This document shows positions 30,486 to 41,805 of a stretch of 64,000 nucleotides of DNA, piece by piece. Positions within the stretch are counted from its first letter, which is position 1; each line of letters opens with the position of its first letter. The notes below the pieces were generated by a model, which saw only the letters and a program-made list of their open reading frames with translations, did not search any database and had not been told where the DNA came from. The stretch spans positions 368,670,733 through 368,734,732 of the forward strand of contig NC_080539.1 of assembly GCF_028640845.1 (NCBI RefSeq), given 5' to 3'. A program made the translations under genes and the position numbers. Source of the DNA: Ahaetulla prasina (lineage: Eukaryota > Chordata > Lepidosauria > Squamata > Colubridae).

Positions 30486-31850
30486 CCAGATTCCATAACT
30501 GAATGAAAAGTGGCTTCAGAAGGCTACACCTTCTGATAACAAAGTCCATATATTAACTGCCTATTGCACAAAAGAAATGTCTTGATTTGCCAGCAAGCGA
30601 GCAGCTCAACAGAAAAAGACAAGGAAAACTGTTTCCCAAAACAACCTGTGGGGATGCAGTCCAGGTATCCCCCAAAAGGTGGGCTATCGACTTTATTTGT
30701 TAAAGGGATGTCCTGTTTCCCTATAAGGAACTCAAGAAAACAGGAGAGTGGATAGAAATACAGGGCAAATAAAAAGAATAAAGGATTTTAACAGAAAGAA
30801 AAAGAAGAGGAGAAACAGAGAAAAGAAGAAAATAAAAAAAATAGCTGACAATATATTGAATGGTTTAAATATTAATAATGGAATTTGAAATATAAAAAGT
30901 CTTTAATTGTAATTATGGAATTTACTTAACATAACATAACAACAGAGTTGGAAGGGACCTTGGAGGCCTTCTAGTCCAACCCCCTGCCCAGGCAGGAAAC
31001 CCTACACCATCTCAGTCAGATGGTTATCCAACATTTTCTTAAAAATTTCTAGTGTTGGAGCATTCACAACTTCTGCAGGCAAGTCGTTACACTGATTAAT
31101 TGTTCTAACTGTCAGGAAATTTCTCCTTAGTTCTAGGTTGCATCTCTCCTTGATTAGTTTCCACCCATTGCTTTTTGTTCTGCCCTCAGGTGCTTTGGAG
31201 AACAGCCCGACTCCCTCTTCTTTGTGGCAGCCCCTGAGATATTGGAACACTGCTATCATGTCTCCCCTAGTCCTTCTTTTAGTTAAACTAGACATACCCA
31301 GTTCCTGCAACCGTTCTTCATATGTTTTAGCCTTAAAGCATTAGAAATGATATTATGTTATGAAGATTAACTAAGTTTTTCTTTTTTTCTTTTTTGATTA
31401 TGGTTTATTATAAAGAGTTATAAATTTATAAACAGTTGAACCTTATATGAATTGTTTTGAGTTGAAAATATACGAATGATTTTAATGTTTGATAAGTAGT
31501 ATATATAAAACTTTATAAATACCAATTTTGATAACGATTGATTTGGAAATAAAGGGTTTAATCTAGAAGGAGTAATGAGAAAGTGGGGGGGGAGGGAAGA
31601 GGAAAGTTGATAAATGATTAGAATTCAGGGCGAAGGGCAAGAATAGATATACAACATAAATAAAGGAAAGAAAACAAAAATGAGAGAGAAAAGGAAAAAA
31701 TAGATTAATGTAAACATATAAAATGTGTTGGAAGAGAACTAAAAGTTGTACACATTTGAAACCTGGCCAATATTCTGTTCAGAAAAAATGTATTGTATGT
31801 TTGTGTGTGTGTTTAAAAAAATAATAAACTTTTTACAAAAATAAAAAGGT
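30486..31850. other. AT-rich, L1-like 3' UTR sequence around a CR1
   Basis: 30730-30928 and 31336-31845 are A-rich with AATAAACTTTTTACAAAAATAAAAA at the end, like the L1 3' end at 54000. A minus-strand CR1 (30929-31335) interrupts it. 30494-30729 unassigned. Confidence 0.4.
30929..31335 (-). mobile_element. CR1 3' end
   Basis: Starts CATAACATAACAACAGAGTTGG; frame 31310-31002 (102 residues) is the CR1 ORF2 C terminus. Confidence 0.85.
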
Positions 31851-31942
31851 AGTCCTCGGTTTACAACCGGTTGCTTCAAAGTTAAGACAGACCTTCCCAG
31901 AGCTACTTGTGATCCATTTTTGGAGTTACGATGGCCATACCT
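31848..31942. mobile_element. TA-D-related fragment
   Basis: GGTAGTCCTCGGTTTACAAC and TTTGGAGTTACGATGGCC. A relative is at 56772-56945. Confidence 0.5.
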
Positions 31943-32119
31943 CAATGGTGGGTTTCTACCAATGGCGGTAGTGGCGTCAGTGGGAGGCCCCGCCCACCAG
32001 CCCAGACATCATCACGGATGCTCTGAGCATGCGCCGAAGGGCCGCGCGTGAGGGAAACAAGCAAGCGCACGGGCTCACAGTTCCAAACCGGTAGCGACGG
32101 TAAGCAGAATCCACTACTG
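31943..32119. mobile_element. Short hAT-like element
   Basis: CAATGGTGGGTTTCTACC...AGAATCCACTACTG; flanks CCATACCT and CCATACAT agree at 7 of 8. GC-rich interior. Confidence 0.75.
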
Positions 32120-32369
32120 CCATACATGTGTAGGAGATGATCAGGCTGAGGGGGTCAAATACATCATCAGTCTCGAGTTCCTTCGCACCCACAAGAGACC
32201 AAAGTCCAGCCCACCTTGAATTCCGTTGGCTCTTATCTACCACCAATTTGCTTTGACTGTTAGTAGTTCAGATTCTTGTAGAAGGCTATTTAGCTCACAG
32301 CAAACCTATATATTCATTTCAACTGCCTGGACTCCTGATTTCCCGCACTGGACAGCATCCGTGCGGGTG

Positions 32370-32370
32370 T

Positions 32371-32422
<52 letters not shown>
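32370..32422. repeat. (AC)n microsatellite
   Basis: ~26 AC units. The neighbouring 32120-32369 and 32423-32600 hold no recognised feature; 32600-32695 is a TA-D-like fragment; (GA)n at 32772-32792. Confidence 0.95.
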
Positions 32423-32428
<6 letters not shown>

Positions 32429-33015
32429 CATGATTGCATTTTGCATGCTTGGCAACTAACTGATCGTTTTGGCTTTTTTCAGTCTTCTGCAATCACATGA
32501 CTGTGACGGGATATTTTTTGCTGATTTCCTATTTTCCAGTAAAAAGAATATCCTTTGGGAAAAATGTGGGCTTAACACTGGAGCATTCAGTTAATGGCCG
32601 CTGTAAAAAAGCCAATTGTAACTTTGAATCCAGTCACATGATGCTACGACTTTATGACCACAATTCCGGACTCAATTCCGGTCGTAATTAGAGGTCTACT
32701 TATATCCCTAGCATTCCATCCTTCCATTTTTTCCTAGATCTATAATTCCAAGTAGGTCAGCTCAAGGAAGTGAGAGAGAGAGAGAGAGAGAGAAAAAAAA
32801 GGCCCAAAATTGCCCAGGGAATTTTGATGGCTTAAAGATGGGCTTGAAACAAAACTCACGACATCCTAATCTAACTTCTTAAGCACCAAATTTCCTTGGT
32901 TTGTAAAACCGTTAAGTTTGCAATGATCGCATTACAACTTTAAAAAACATACACAATTGTTAACGTAATAGGAGAAAGAGGCAGGGATTAAAATGTATAG
33001 CTAGAGACGGAAATG

Positions 33016-33312
33016 CAGTGGTGAAATCCAAATTTTGTTTACTACTGGTTCTGTGGGCATGGCTTGGTGGGTGTGGTGTGGCTTGGTGGGCGTGGCAGGG
33101 GAAGGATACTGCAAAATCCCCATTCCCTCCCCACTCCTGGGGGAAGGATGTTTCAAAATCTCCATTCCCACCCCACTCCTGGGTCCAGCCAGAGGTGTTA
33201 TTTGCCGGTTCTCCGAACTGCTCAAAATTTCCGCTACCGGTTCTCTGAACTACTCAAAATTTCCGCTACCGGTTCCCAAGAACCTGTCAGAACCTGCTGG
33301 ATTTCACTCCTG
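33016..33312. mobile_element. hAT-A element
   Basis: CAGTGGTGAAATCC...GGATTTCACTCCTG; flanks CGGAAATG and TTGAAATG agree at 6 of 8. Contains two of the ~44-bp units and duplicated CTCAAAATTTCCGCTACCGG. Confidence 0.8.
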
Positions 33313-33429
33313 TTGAAATGGAAATGAACCAGAATCAGGATTTTTTATTACATTTTTATTGGCTGGGCTAAAAGAATACCACAGACAGCTGAGAAAGCAA
33401 ATAAATAGATCGAAAGAACAAATCAATCC

Positions 33430-33585
33430 AAAGTTGTCACTCAAGGCACTAACAACCAGGCTCAAATTATCCTACTTTGAACAAATTATGGAAAGACCCA
33501 ACTCTCCGGAGGCGGCTCTGATGCTGGGAAAGGTGGAAGGAAAAAAAGAAGACGAGAAGGACCACCAGCAGCCAAGGAGATGGAC
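33430..33585 (+). pseudogene. RTE/Bov-B-like LINE fragment
   Basis: Translation TTRLKLSYFEQIMERPNS then LMLGKVEGKKEDEK resembles the end of the RTE/Bov-B reverse transcriptase region (…KLxYFGHxMRR...LMLGKxEGxRRRGR). ~50 codons; clade from memory. Confidence 0.5.
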
Positions 33586-33897
33586 CAGCGGTGAAATCCT
33601 CTGAAGTCTGCTACCGGTTCTGCAAGTCTGCTACTGAGCGCTAAAAAAGGAACATTTTGAAGCCTTCCGAGTCTGCAAAGGTAAGTAGAACAGCGAGGGT
33701 GGGGGGAATCCACTGCGCCACGTGATTTAGATTAGTTAAAAAGCAGGAAATCCGACGATTCTAGCTAATATAAATCTCGCGTCACAGCCGATCGTCGCCC
33801 AGCTGATCATCAAAAATACCGGTTCGCCCGAACCACTAGCATTTTTTTTACTACAGATTCGCCCGAACCGGTCCAAACCGGTAGCATTTCACCCCTG
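33586..33897. mobile_element. hAT-J variant
   Basis: CAGCGGTGAAATCC...TAGCATTTCACCCCTG; flanks AGATGGAC and GGATGAAC agree at 6 of 8. Confidence 0.7.
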
Positions 33898-34194
33898 GGA
33901 TGAACCGAGTAACAGTGTCAATGGGGCTAACACTGGCAGGTCAATCACCTACTGCACAATTTTAGATGAGGAAAAAGCTGAAGGGGGTGGGGAGGAAATG
34001 GGTTGTTCTGCCAGAAGTTCAAGATCGTACACGGTGTGTCTGGCTTCTTGGGAACCTCCTTAAATGGAAAGTGATAAAAAAAAAAAGAAGACCAAGTCTC
34101 TAGTGAAATTTATTGAGACAGGAGGCTATGCAGAGATCCCTTTTGTGTCACCCCCCCGCCCCCAGCTAGCCCAAGATAAAATACTGGATTAATG

Positions 34195-34619
34195 CAGGGG
34201 TGGGCTTCAAAAATTTTAGCCTGGGGTTCTCTGCCCAGTTGCTGGATGGGCGTGGCCATGGTGGGTGTGGCCTAGTCAGCCTCCTGTACCACGACTGGGG
34301 GTGTGTGTGTGTTTTTGCCCTCCCCAGGCTCCGGAGGCTTTTGTCGAGCTTCCGGGAGAGTGTAGACGGCCTCGCCAAGCTCCAGAGGCCCGTTTCCAGT
34401 CTCCCTGAACTTCCAGTAGGCCCGTTTTTCATCCTCCCTGAGCCTCCATGTGTGACCTGCACTTACCTGCATCCAAAATGGGCCGTGTGGGGAATCCTGG
34501 GAGGGGCAGGGTGGGCGGGGCGAGCCAGGAGTGGGAGTTGGGGGTTCTCCGAACTGCACAGAATCTTTTAGCTAGAGGTTCTCCCGAACCCGTGCGAACC
34601 CCCAGCAGCCCCACCCCTG
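34195..34619. mobile_element. hAT-A-like element
   Basis: CAGGGGTGGGCTTC...GCAGCCCCACCCCTG with perfect duplication GATTAATG (34187-34194, 34620-34627). Interior is C/T-rich and unlike other hAT-A copies. 33898-34186 unassigned. Confidence 0.85.
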
Positions 34620-34688
34620 GATTAATGTTGCTCGGTGTTGCGGGTCCTTTGTGTTGCTTTTATATTCTCACAAGCACCCTGTAAGATT

Positions 34689-34945
34689 TTTTTTTTTAAA
34701 TTTACATTTATATCCCGCCCTTCTCCGAAGACTCAGGGCGGCTTACAGTGTATAAGGCAATAGTCTCATTCTATTTGTATATTTATAAAGTCAACTTATT
34801 GCCCCCCCAACAATCTGGGTCCTCATTTTACCTACCTTATAAAGGATGGAAGGCTGAGTCAACCTTGGGCCGGGCTTGACTTGCAGTAATTGCAGGCTGC
34901 TGTGTTCTAATAACAGGCTTCTTACCAGCCTGAGCTACCATTGGC
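34689..34945 (-). mobile_element. SINE2
   Basis: Reverse SINE2 with T-rich tail, ATATCCCGCCCTTCTCCG, core and head ending CCTGAGCTACC. Confidence 0.85.
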
Positions 34946-35065
34946 TAAGCAGAGATCAGATTTTTGGAGTCTCTGCATTCCTAACCACCCTCTGCCCTGG
35001 CTGGCAGCTGGTTTGGCATCTGCTTTAGAAGCAAAAGATATTTTTCTTCCTACGGTGATTCTTGC

Positions 35066-35309
35066 AGGGGGGCCTGGCATGGCTTGGTGGGCATGACGGG
35101 GGAAAGATACTGTAAAATTTCCATTCCCTCCCCAATCCAGGGGAAGGTTACTGCAAAATCCCCATTTTCTCCTGATTAGCTGGGACTCGGGAGGCAGAAA
35201 ATAGATGGGGGCGGGGCCAGTCAGAATCTTTACTACCGGTTCTCCGAACTATTCAAAATTTCCGCTACCGGTTCTCCAGAACTGGTCAGAACCTGCTGAA
35301 ACCCACCTC
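35066..35309. mobile_element. hAT-A element, left end lost
   Basis: Shared TGGCTTGGTGGGCATG and ~44-bp units; right end CTGAAACCCACCTCTG. Confidence 0.7.
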
Positions 35310-35310
35310 T

Positions 35311-35556
35311 GACCTGAAGGCAAGAAAAGAAACAATGGCTGGAAACCAATCAAGGAGAGAAGCAACCTGGAACTAAGGAGGAATTTCCTGACAATTAGAA
35401 CAATTCATGAGTGGAACCGCTTGCCTCCAGAAGTTGTATGCGCTCCAACACTGGAAGTTTTTAAAGAAAGGATTGGACATCCACTTCTTTGTCTGAAATG
35501 GTATAGGGTCCCCTGCTCAAATTGGAAGCCCCTTCCAACCCTGTTATTCTGTTAAA
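35311..35556 (+). mobile_element. CR1 fragment
   Basis: ACAATGGCTGGAAACCAATC to CCAACCCTGTTATTC; a decayed CR1 3' end. Confidence 0.75.
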
Positions 35557-35698
35557 GCCATTTGGCAAGAGCACCCATATCTTGCTCTCCAAATTCTCAG
35601 TATACTCACCAGCCCCAGAGGTAATTTAGCCTTTCTCTGAAATAAACTTCCTGCTGGCTGAAACTTTCAGAAAGTACATATTTGAGAACCAGCGCTTG

Positions 35699-36224
35699 TG
35701 TTGTGTCTCGTCCGCTTTCACCGCAGCCGGGGCCTTCTTATCTGCTTCCGAACGTTGAGGAATGTCCTAGTATGCCTCCTGGCCCCAGCCCTGGCTCCAT
35801 GCCCAGACAGGCTGAGGAGGAAGAAGTACCTCCAGCCCCCAGCTCTGGCTCCATGCCCAGGCAAACGGAGCAACTAGACCCCTCCCCCTCCCCCACAGCA
35901 TGTGAGCCTGAGGAAGGTCAATTACCAACAGCTGCAGACTGGAGTGACCCTCGCTTCAGAAGAATTGATAGGCGGCGGTGACAGAAGGAAGGGAGATGCA
36001 GGCCTGGATAAGTGCTGAGTCATGGAGCCACACCCCATGGCCTATATAAAGGATCTGCTTTCTGGCATTCTCTGACTCAGGCAAAGTCTAACATATCTTG
36101 CTGAACTCACTTTCTGGTCTCCTGCCTGCCTTGAGAACTTTGCTAGGACTTTGGCAGAGCTGCAGAGGCACGCCTGATTCGGATTTCCCTGACCCGGCCG
36201 TCAGCGGAGGAGTGGGACATGACA
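35699..36224 (+). repeat. Solo LTR-1
   Basis: 526 bp TGTTGTGTCTCG...GGGACATGACA with perfect 5-bp duplication GCTTG (35694-35698, 36225-36229). TATATAAA box at 36043-36050. Same family as 22754 and 58613. Confidence 0.9.
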
Positions 36225-36250
36225 GCTTGTAAGTTCAGGATATGCAGAAA

Positions 36251-36305
<55 letters not shown>
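36251..36305. repeat. (GA)n microsatellite
   Basis: GA units with one GGGAGA interruption, 3' of the MADCAM1-like gene. Confidence 0.95.
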
Positions 36306-36307
<2 letters not shown>

Positions 36308-36885
36308 AAACCTCGCTTGAGTTACTCTCCCTTCAATGTTCAAAACCATAGCAGCCGATCTTAGCTGGCATCCTTATAGGTCCATCCTAAAATGTTGGGA
36401 AACTCCCAGCTGGGCAGGGAGGAGGGATCAAGCAGGGACCCAGCCTCGAGTCCTTGCAGTCACAAGATGCATAAGCTTGATTCCCCTTTAGTCCCATGGA
36501 ACCTTATCTGGGAGATTCTTGTAGTATAGGTAGAAGTCAATAGAGTTGCTGGCTCAGACTTTTCACAAGTGGCTCTGGTTGTCCGCACCTGATATAAACA
36601 GTTGCACTCAAACCTACAGTTCCACCGAGTTCACGTCAAAAACGTGAAGAAGGATCCGGCCACCAGCTCTGCAGCGAATGCCCACTGCCCTGTCGATGGG
36701 GCGAACGACCCTGGAAATGGGCTCTTCATTCCCACCTCTATGATCTTGACCAGTGCAGAAAATCTTGGCCATATGTGTCCGAGGGGAGTCCCTCTTGGTT
36801 GCCTGATAGCCCTTAAAGACCAGAGAATAGTTTTCATGGTCTGGCCAGAAGTCCAGAAGGAGATGGACAGAAATCTTTCGCTTGT

Positions 36886-36995
36886 TCACCATCTGTGCCG
36901 TTGCCGCCATCGATGGGCAATGTAGCCTGTGATGATCAATCCGAAGAGGGATCCAGTGGCTCCGATGGTGAAGAGGGCATCGGTGTTGACAACAT
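36886..36995 (-). CDS. MADCAM1: MADCAM1-like exon 6, transmembrane and tail
   Basis: 110 bp. Acceptor CCTTTCCTTTTGCAG; the split codon G|AT fits exon 5 in phase 1. Residues 444-464 are hydrophobic (ALFTIGATGSLFGLIITGYIA), then HRWRQRHRW and TGA. The mammalian cytoplasmic tail is about 40 residues, so this tail is short; an alternative frame beyond the stop stays open to 36614 and is taken as 3' UTR. Confidence 0.75.
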
Positions 36996-37076
36996 CTGCA
37001 AAAGGAAAGGGTGCGCAAACCATGTATTTAGTGCCGTATGCAGACAGGTCCATCCGTCTTCTATTAACCCAACTCA

Positions 37077-37300
37077 CAGAGCCCTGGTGGCGCAGGTGCA
37101 GTATTGCAGGCAAACTCTGCCCACAGTCTGGAGTTCGATCCTGACCAGCTCGAGGTTGACTCAACCTTCCATCCTTCCGAAGTGAGTCAAATGAGGACCC
37201 AGATTGTTGGGGGCGATAGGCTGACTCCGTAAACCGCTTAGAGAGGGCTGGAAAGCACTATGAAGCGATATATATAAATCCAAGTGCTATTGTTATTGTT
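37077..37300 (+). mobile_element. SINE1 in MADCAM1 intron 5
   Basis: CCCTGGTGGCGCAGGTG head, GAGTTCGATCC B box, core, TATATATAAATCCAAG tail. Confidence 0.8.
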
Positions 37301-37301
37301 A

Positions 37302-37395
37302 TTTATTTATTTATTTATTTATTTATTGTTTCAATTTCTATACCGCCCTTCTCCCAAAGGGCGGTTTACAGCCAAATTAAAAACAATTAGTACAA
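37302..37395 (-). mobile_element. L2 3' tip
   Basis: (ATTT)n then TATACCGCCCTTCTCCCAAA and GGGCGGTTTACAGCC. 37396-37800 is AT-rich without recognised features. Confidence 0.6.
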
Positions 37396-37800
37396 TTATC
37401 ACTAGTATATTGTATCCTTCCTTTCTCTGTCTCTAGGTGAGCAAGAGACTAAGATGAGGCACTTCGCAGGTGTAAAAATATCAGGGTTACAAATATTACA
37501 GACCTCTGCCTCTATATTACATTTCTCCACAATTTATGGTAATTTGATCTCTTCTTTATTCATATAAATTCATTCTTTTTTTAATGTAAATAGTATTGCT
37601 AGTAAAGTTTTTTTTTAACATTAAAACTTTACGATTAACCATTTTAACGCATTTTCAAAAAATGTTTTTAAAAATACAATATTTATTTTAGTTTTTTTTA
37701 AAAAAAAATCTCACCTTTATTAGTTTTATAACTAACCTAAGGCAGCAAACATATTTAATACTTCTTCCTCCTCCTATTTTCCCTACAACGGAAAACCTGT

Positions 37801-39475
37801 GAGGTGGATTGGGCTGAGAGAGTGTCACCCAGCTGGCTTTCATGCCTAAGGCAGGACTAGAACTCACAGTCTCCTGGTTGATTGGTCCAAAGTCACCCAG
37901 CTGGCTTTCATGCCTAAGGCAGGACTAGAACTCACAGTCTCCTGGTGATTGGTCCAAAGTCACTCAGCTGGCTTTCATGCCTAAGGCGGGACTAAAACTC
38001 ACAGTCTCCTGGTGATTGGTCCAAAGTCACTCAGCTGGCTTTCATGCCTAAGGCGGGACTAGAACTCACAGTCTCCTGGTGATTGGTCCAAAGTCACCCA
38101 GCTGGCTTTCATGCCTAAGGCAGGACTAGAACTCACAGTCTCCTGGTTGATTGGTCCAAAGTCACCCAGCTGGCTTTCATGCCTAAGGCAGGACTAGAAC
38201 TCACAGTCTCCTGGTGATTGGTCCAAAGTCACTCAGCTGGCTTTCATGCCTAAGGCGGGACTAAAACTCACAGTCTCCTGGTGATTGGTCCAAAGCCAAA
38301 CAACAAAATACCTTATCCCACCAGACTTGAAATCCTAGGCTTAGAAAACTTGGAACTCCGTCGCCTTCGACAAGACCTAAGTTTAGCTCACAGAATCATC
38401 TATTGTAATGTCCTTCCTGTCAAAGACTACTTCAGCTTTAATTGCAATAATACAAGGGCAACCAATAGATTTAAACTTAATGTAAACCGCTTTAATCTAG
38501 ATTGCAGAAAATACGACTTCTGCAACAGAATCATCAGTGCTTGGAATACTTTACCTGACTCTGTGGTCTCTTCCCATAATCCTAACAGCTTTAACCAAAA
38601 ACTTTCTACTATTGACCTCACCCCATTCCTAAGAGGACCATAAGGGGCGTGCATAAGCGCACAAACGTGCCTACCGTTCCTGTCCTATTGTTTTTCTTTT
38701 CTTCTTCCTATATATGTTTATATGTGTATATACTATATAATCTTTTTGTATGATGTTGTGACAAAATAAATAAATAAATAAAATAAATAAAGTCACTCAG
38801 CTGGCTTTCATGCCTAAGGCGGGACTAGAACTCACAGTCTCCTGGTTGATTGGTCCAAAGTCACCCAGCTGGCTTTCATGCCTAAGGCGGGACTAGAACT
38901 CACAGTCTCCTGGTTGATTGGTCCAAAGTCACTCAGCTGGCTTTCATGCCTAAGGCGGGACTAAAACTCACAGTCTCCTGGTGATTGGTCCAAAGTCACT
39001 CAGCTGGCTTTCATGCCTAAGGCGGGACTAAAACTCACAGTCTCCTGGTGATTGGTCCAAAGTCACTCAGCTGGCTTTCATGCCTAAGGCGGGACTAAAA
39101 CTCACAGTCTCCTGGTGATTGGTCCAAAGTCACTCAGCTGGCTTTCATGCCTAAGGCGGGACTAGAACTCACAGTCTCCTGGTTGATTGGTCCAAAGTCA
39201 CTCAGCTGGCTTTCATGCCTAAGGCGGGACTAAAACTCACAGTCTCCTGGTGATTGGTCCAAAGTCACTCAGCTGGCTTTCATGCCTAAGGCGGGACTAG
39301 AACTCACAGTCTCCTGGTTGATTGGTCCAAAGTCACTCAGCTGGCTTTCATGCCTAAGGCGGGACTAAAACTCACAGTCTCCTGGTGATTGGCTGAAAGT
39401 CACCCAGCTGGCTTTCATGCCTAAGGCAGGACTAGAACTCACAGTCTCCTGGGGATTAGCCCAAAGTCACCCAAC
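37801..39475. repeat. 67-68 bp minisatellite in MADCAM1 intron 5, split by LINE-B
   Basis: About 17 units of GTCACYCAGCTGGCTTTCATG... through CTGGTGATTGGTCCAAA, highly alike, with two length variants (TGGTGATT or TGGTTGATT) and AGGC(A/G)GGACTA(G/A)AA variants. Units lie on both sides of the LINE at 38297-38785. The unit is a segment of a tRNA-derived SINE. Confidence 0.9.
38297..38785 (+). mobile_element. LINE-B 3' end inside the minisatellite
   Basis: AACAACAAAATACCTTATCC to (AAATA)n; contains the intact ORF2 C-terminal frame ending TPFLRGP. Very close to the copy at 28840-29326. Confidence 0.85.
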
Positions 39476-39521
39476 CAGATTTTACCCTGGTGCACTCAAG
39501 TGTGACCCCCAAACCCAATAC

Positions 39522-40446
39522 AGGTAATCCTCAATTTATGACCACAATTGAGCCCAAAATTTCTGCTGCTAAGTTATTAAGTGAGTTTTGTCCTATTTTA
39601 GGACCTTTCTTGCCACTGCCGTTAAGTGAATCACTGCAGTTGTTAAGTAAGCAACACGGTTGTTAAGTCGATCTGGTTTCCCCATTAACTTTGCTTGTCA
39701 GAAGGTCGCAAAAGGGGATCTTAGGACATTGCAACTGTCATTGATACAAGTCAGTTGCCAAGCGTCCAAATTTTGATCACGTGACCATGGGGATACTGCA
39801 GTGGCCACAAGTTTGAAAAACGGTCATAAGTCACTTTTTTTCCAGTGCCGTCGTAACTTTGAACAGTGTTGTGGTCCGTCAGCAGCCTGCGGAGCTGGCA
39901 ACAGAGTCGGACAGTGATGAGGCTGAGGTGAGACCAGGGCCATCGGGAAGTGAGGTGCGGGCTCCAGAGCCTCCAGAGACTGACAGTAGTGAGGCAGAGG
40001 AACAGGAGGAGCCTGTTCCTAATGCACTCATGAGAAGAGCTGCCAGAAGGCAAGAGCAGCTCAAGCAGAGAGGACGACTTGGGAGTAGGGCCAAGAGATG
40101 ATTGGCCCCTCCCATAAGGCTTAAAAGACCAGCAACGGTGTTTGGGCTCTTTGCCGGAAAACAATGCTGATAGCTTCGTCTTGTTGCATTTATTTTGTAT
40201 CGATGTCTTCTGAACTTTTGCCAAGAAAGGCCTTTGGCAGTTTGCCTAATTGGACCAAGGTTGGTGATAGGACTGAGGAATTTGTGTTGGGAGGAATTTG
40301 CTTTAATTTAGTTGAACTACGCTGGGAATGAAGTAATTCTCAGCTGTTCGAATAAAGTTTGTTTTTTCACGGACTGAGTTTCCTACTACCTACTTGGGCC
40401 TGGCTCACAACAAACAGCCACTAAACAAACTGTTGTAAGTTGAAGA
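39522..40446. mobile_element. TA-D element carrying LTR-2
   Basis: TACAGGTAATCCTCAATTTATG ... GTAAGTTGAAGACTA, with LTR-2 at 39867-40412. Confidence 0.75.
39867..40412 (+). repeat. Solo LTR-2
   Basis: 546 bp TGTTGTGGTCC...GGCTCACAACA with perfect 5-bp duplication AACAG (39862-39866, 40413-40417). AATAAAG near 40350. Lies about 70 bp from MADCAM1 exon 5. Confidence 0.88.
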
Positions 40447-40478
40447 CTATTTTGCCCGCGCAACTTTTTCTCACTCAC

Positions 40479-40874
40479 CAGCGGACACCACGATGCGCAC
40501 GGTAGCTATTCGGGGTGGACTGGCAATCGCGATGCATCGATAGACCCCCTGGTGCTCCAAGCTGACACGCTCAACCATCAGGGTCGACCGCCCCTCGGCT
40601 TCCTCCAGACGGTACTGCGATTGGGCCAGTGGGGTTTCCACCCACTGGATTTGGACGTCTCTGCTGCACTTGGCGGTTTGGCAGGTGATGCGAAGGGCGC
40701 CTCCCAATGTCCCTTGGGCAGGCACAGGCACGATCGTGGGTCGGCAGGGGTCCTTTGTTTTTTCTGTGGCTCCTTCTGTCAAGAAACCGTTGGCTGTGGA
40801 AACCGGCTTGGTCGTAGTTGGTCTTTCCGTGGCCCCTTCTGTCGTGGAAAGAGGCTTTGCACTTAATTCTCGGT
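40479..40874 (-). CDS. MADCAM1: MADCAM1-like exon 5, mucin stalk and Ig domain 3
   Basis: 396 bp, residues 306-437. The first ~40 residues repeat TEGATER/TEGATEK with Thr and Pro. An Ig domain follows: Cys370, Cys375, Trp383, and HQGVYRC with Cys419. Rodent MAdCAM-1 also has a third, membrane-proximal Ig domain that humans lack. The intron before it is only 144 bp and stays open in frame, so intron retention would still encode protein. Confidence 0.82.
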
Positions 40875-41018
40875 CTGTTAAGAAAGGGACAAGCAAAACA
40901 AACCTGAATTTGGCTGAAAGACCTAAACCTAGTGACATCTGAAGATGGAACCGTGCATGGTGACGGGACCACGTCTCAAATTTTGGAGAGGTGGTCCCTA
41001 GTTCTGCCAGAGGGTTAC

Positions 41019-41288
41019 CTATCGGGTAAGAAGTGGAGTTGTTGCCCACTGTGATGGAGTTGGGACCTTCCGTTAGGGATTTCAGCGTGGAGGCGGCTGT
41101 TGGTGTAACTACAGATGTCCCAGAGCTGTTATGCTTGCTGGAAACAAGACCGAGGAGACTGGTGGTTATCCCAGCTGAGGATTTCCAATTAGCTGTGGTG
41201 AGTAGCTCCGGAGCAGATGTTTGACTTATCCTTCCAGATGTAGGAGTAAGGGCGATGCTCTTAGTGACACTGAGAAGCTCCTGCGTAG
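41019..41288 (-). CDS. MADCAM1: MADCAM1-like exon 4, mucin-like
   Basis: 270 bp, residues 216-305. Thirty-four of about 89 residues are Ser or Thr, with two N-glycosylation sites (NSS, NNST). Such a stretch is expected to be O-glycosylated and, in mammals, can present L-selectin ligands. Acceptor TTTGGTTTGCAG, donor ATAG|GTAACC. Poor sequence conservation is normal here. Confidence 0.78.
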
Positions 41289-41454
41289 CTGCAAACCAAA
41301 TATTTAGCATCGTTAAGAGAAATCGTTTCAAGACTTTAGGTCTTCTTTGTTAGATGAGGGGCGGGGGTCAATTGGCAACCTCCCAAAAATCTCCAGAATG
41401 TAGGAAAGGGAATTTTTATGGGCAAAATGACCTCCCTAAAATGAAGGGTAAAAC

Positions 41455-41727
41455 AAAGCATCTGAGGGTAGAACAAGAAGCAATGGGTGGAAACTAATCA
41501 AGGAGAGAAGCAACTTAGAACTAACGAGAAATTTCCTGACAGTCAGAACAATCAATAAATGGAACGACTTGCCTGCAGAAGTTGTGGATACTCCAAGACT
41601 GGAATTTTTTAAGAAAATGTTGGATAACCATTTGTCTGAAATGGTGTAGGGTTTCCTGCCTGGGCAGGGGGTTGGACTAGAAGGCCTCCAAGGTCCCTTC
41701 CAACTCTGTTATTATGTTATGTTATGT
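41455..41727 (+). mobile_element. CR1 3' end in MADCAM1 intron 3
   Basis: GAGGGTAGAACAAGAAGCAA to CCAACTCTG and (TTATG)n. Confidence 0.85.
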
Positions 41728-41805
41728 AAGGCATCCACAAACCAGCAAAAACCTGAGACTGTTTTGTTTTTCCCCGCCTGGGTAAATCCAGCTTATTTCC
41801 TAGCA

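Noticed and set aside
36614..37018. Alternative 134-codon minus-strand frame as a gene or as the MADCAM1 tail
   Set aside because: Not in frame with the transmembrane exon and shows no domain; probably 3' UTR.
37801..39475. CRISPR-like array
   Set aside because: The units follow each other directly with no unique spacers, in a vertebrate intron; it is a minisatellite.
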